15,428 nucleotides of DNA, taken from assembly GCA_964247385.1 (NCBI GenBank), contig CAXTUB010000026.1, forward strand, positions 1-15,428, given 5' to 3'. Source of the stretch: TMP-86 sp964247385 (lineage in GTDB: Bacteria > Pseudomonadota > Gammaproteobacteria > Steroidobacterales > Steroidobacteraceae). Under the pieces are notes generated by a model that had not been told where the DNA came from, searched no databases, and was given only the letters and a program-made list of their open reading frames with translations. A program made the translations under genes and the position numbers. Shown piece by piece: positions 14,807-15,428 of the stretch (the first letter of the stretch is position 1; the number at the start of each line of letters is the position of its first letter).

Positions 14807-15427
14807 TCAATAGGATTGCGATGCGCCGCCGCCGCCGAACTTGCCATCGTGGCCGTGAGGTCCAGTGGGCGCTGACGAATCGGGTGGGCCATGCGAAGTA
14901 GGAAGCGCGGTGCTTGCTGCGATCACGGCTTCCTGCATTTCCCCTAGTGGATCTTCCACTTCTCGCGCGAAATATATTCCGCGGCGCGGTGTGCGTAGAT
15001 ACCGCTCGACTGCCACCGCGGAGCCCAACACGAGCGCGCCGATTGAGATCAACTGGTATTCGGTGCGTTGGCCAAACGCATGGCGAAACTCGAAAAAAAT
15101 GCCCGCGGCACACACGAGCGCCGCGATGAGCTCCGGCAAACGCCTGCGCTTCAGTCCAAGGAACAGCGCGCTCGCGCCGAGAAGCATGGGCAGCAAGGCG
15201 CGCAGCACGGAGCGCGGCAAGATGCTCCCATCTGCCGCCCAGACTTGCATCCACACGATGCCGGCAACGCACGACACGATGGCCGTGAAATCCAACATTT
15301 GTTGCTGTGACGGCCGAGCAAACTCGCGCGCGCTCATCCACAGGGAAATCGAAGCGCAGGCAAAGCAAAAAATTCCGGCAATTACAGTGGAAAGCTGTTG
15401 GTGGTGCGACGGAAACAGCGTGTAGAT
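14807..15427 (-). CDS. Polytopic membrane protein, family not recognised (cut by right edge)
   Basis: Seen: the frame is open from the right edge to a stop at 14807, giving at least 206 residues; the true start is probably outside the window. An internal ATG at 15337 would give 176 residues but would cut off a hydrophobic stretch, STVIAGIFCFACASISLW, that looks like a membrane helix. Further hydrophobic segments follow (TAIVSCVAGIVWMQVW, LRALLPMLLGASALFLGL, LIAALVCAAGIFFEF, LISIGALVLGSAVAV), so five or so helices in all, joined by basic loops such as KRRR. The last 60 residues are hydrophilic and end in a Gly/His-rich tail, GPHGHDGKFGGGGASQSY. I do not recognise the family and assign no function. 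The membrane pattern makes this frame far more likely than the arginine-rich frames overlapping it. It points towards the dehydrogenase gene, tail to tail. Confidence 0.65.
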   Translation of the reverse strand: MYTLFPSHHQQLSTVIAGIFCFACASISLWMSAREFARPSQQQMLDFTAIVSCVAGIVWMQVWAADGSILPRSVLRALLPMLLGASALFLGLKRRRLPELIAALVCAAGIFFEFRHAFGQRTEYQLISIGALVLGSAVAVERYLRTPRRGIYFAREVEDPLGEMQEAVIAASTALPTSHGPPDSSAPTGPHGHDGKFGGGGASQSY

Positions 15428-15428
15428 C

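Noticed and set aside
14742..15368. Overlapping minus-strand 208-residue frame at the right end
   Set aside because: It is very arginine-rich with no membrane or domain pattern, while the frame ending at 14807 shows clear helices.
14865..15425. Plus-strand 186-residue frame at the right end
   Set aside because: It is Ser/Arg/Ala-rich without domains and is antisense to the better-supported membrane protein gene.

Overview
The window looks like ordinary chromosomal DNA from a GC-rich Gammaproteobacterium. The gene order coxB-coxA-small ORF-ctaG-coxC-DUF2909-surf1-Sco-like-ctaA-ctaB, with a DUF2244 gene in front and a minor pilin cluster next door, suggests something near Xanthomonadales, Nevskiales or Steroidobacter-like lineages. 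That placement is inferred from gene order and protein character, not from a phylogenetic marker. No phage, insertion sequence, CRISPR array, tRNA or rRNA was seen, and there is no gene-free stretch longer than about 150 bases.

Region 1 (1-4891, minus strand) is a type IV pilus minor pilin operon read right to left: fimT/fimU-type GspH pseudopilin, pilV, pilW, pilX, a small secreted protein with a CxxC motif that I do not recognise, and the N-terminal 608 residues of the tip adhesin PilY1, which runs off the left edge. Starts and stops overlap by 1-4 bases from fimT to pilX, so those genes are translationally coupled. Together they form the priming and tip complex of a type IV pilus.

Region 2 (5044-13294, almost all plus strand) is a complete aa3-type cytochrome c oxidase cluster. 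It holds a DUF2244 membrane protein, subunits II, I and III, and the assembly factors: CtaG/Cox11 for CuB, SURF1 for heme a insertion, a Sco-like thioredoxin-fold protein and a 44-residue membrane peptide. It also holds both heme A enzymes, CtaB (heme B to heme O) and CtaA (heme O to heme A). A short DUF2909 gene lies on the opposite strand between coxC and surf1, as is common in this cluster. All metal ligands that I could check in subunits I and II are present.

Region 3 (13297-15428) starts only 2 bases after ctaB with a lipoprotein of the PQQ-dependent sugar/sorbosone dehydrogenase family, in the place where related clusters often carry a Sco/SenC gene. A hairpin follows. The minus-strand gene after it encodes a polytopic membrane protein that is cut by the right edge.

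I found no clear undescribed system. The points most worth a second look are the CxxC protein inside the pilus operon, the dehydrogenase lipoprotein tied to the heme A genes, and the Sco-like protein that keeps CxxxC but appears to lack the copper-binding histidine.
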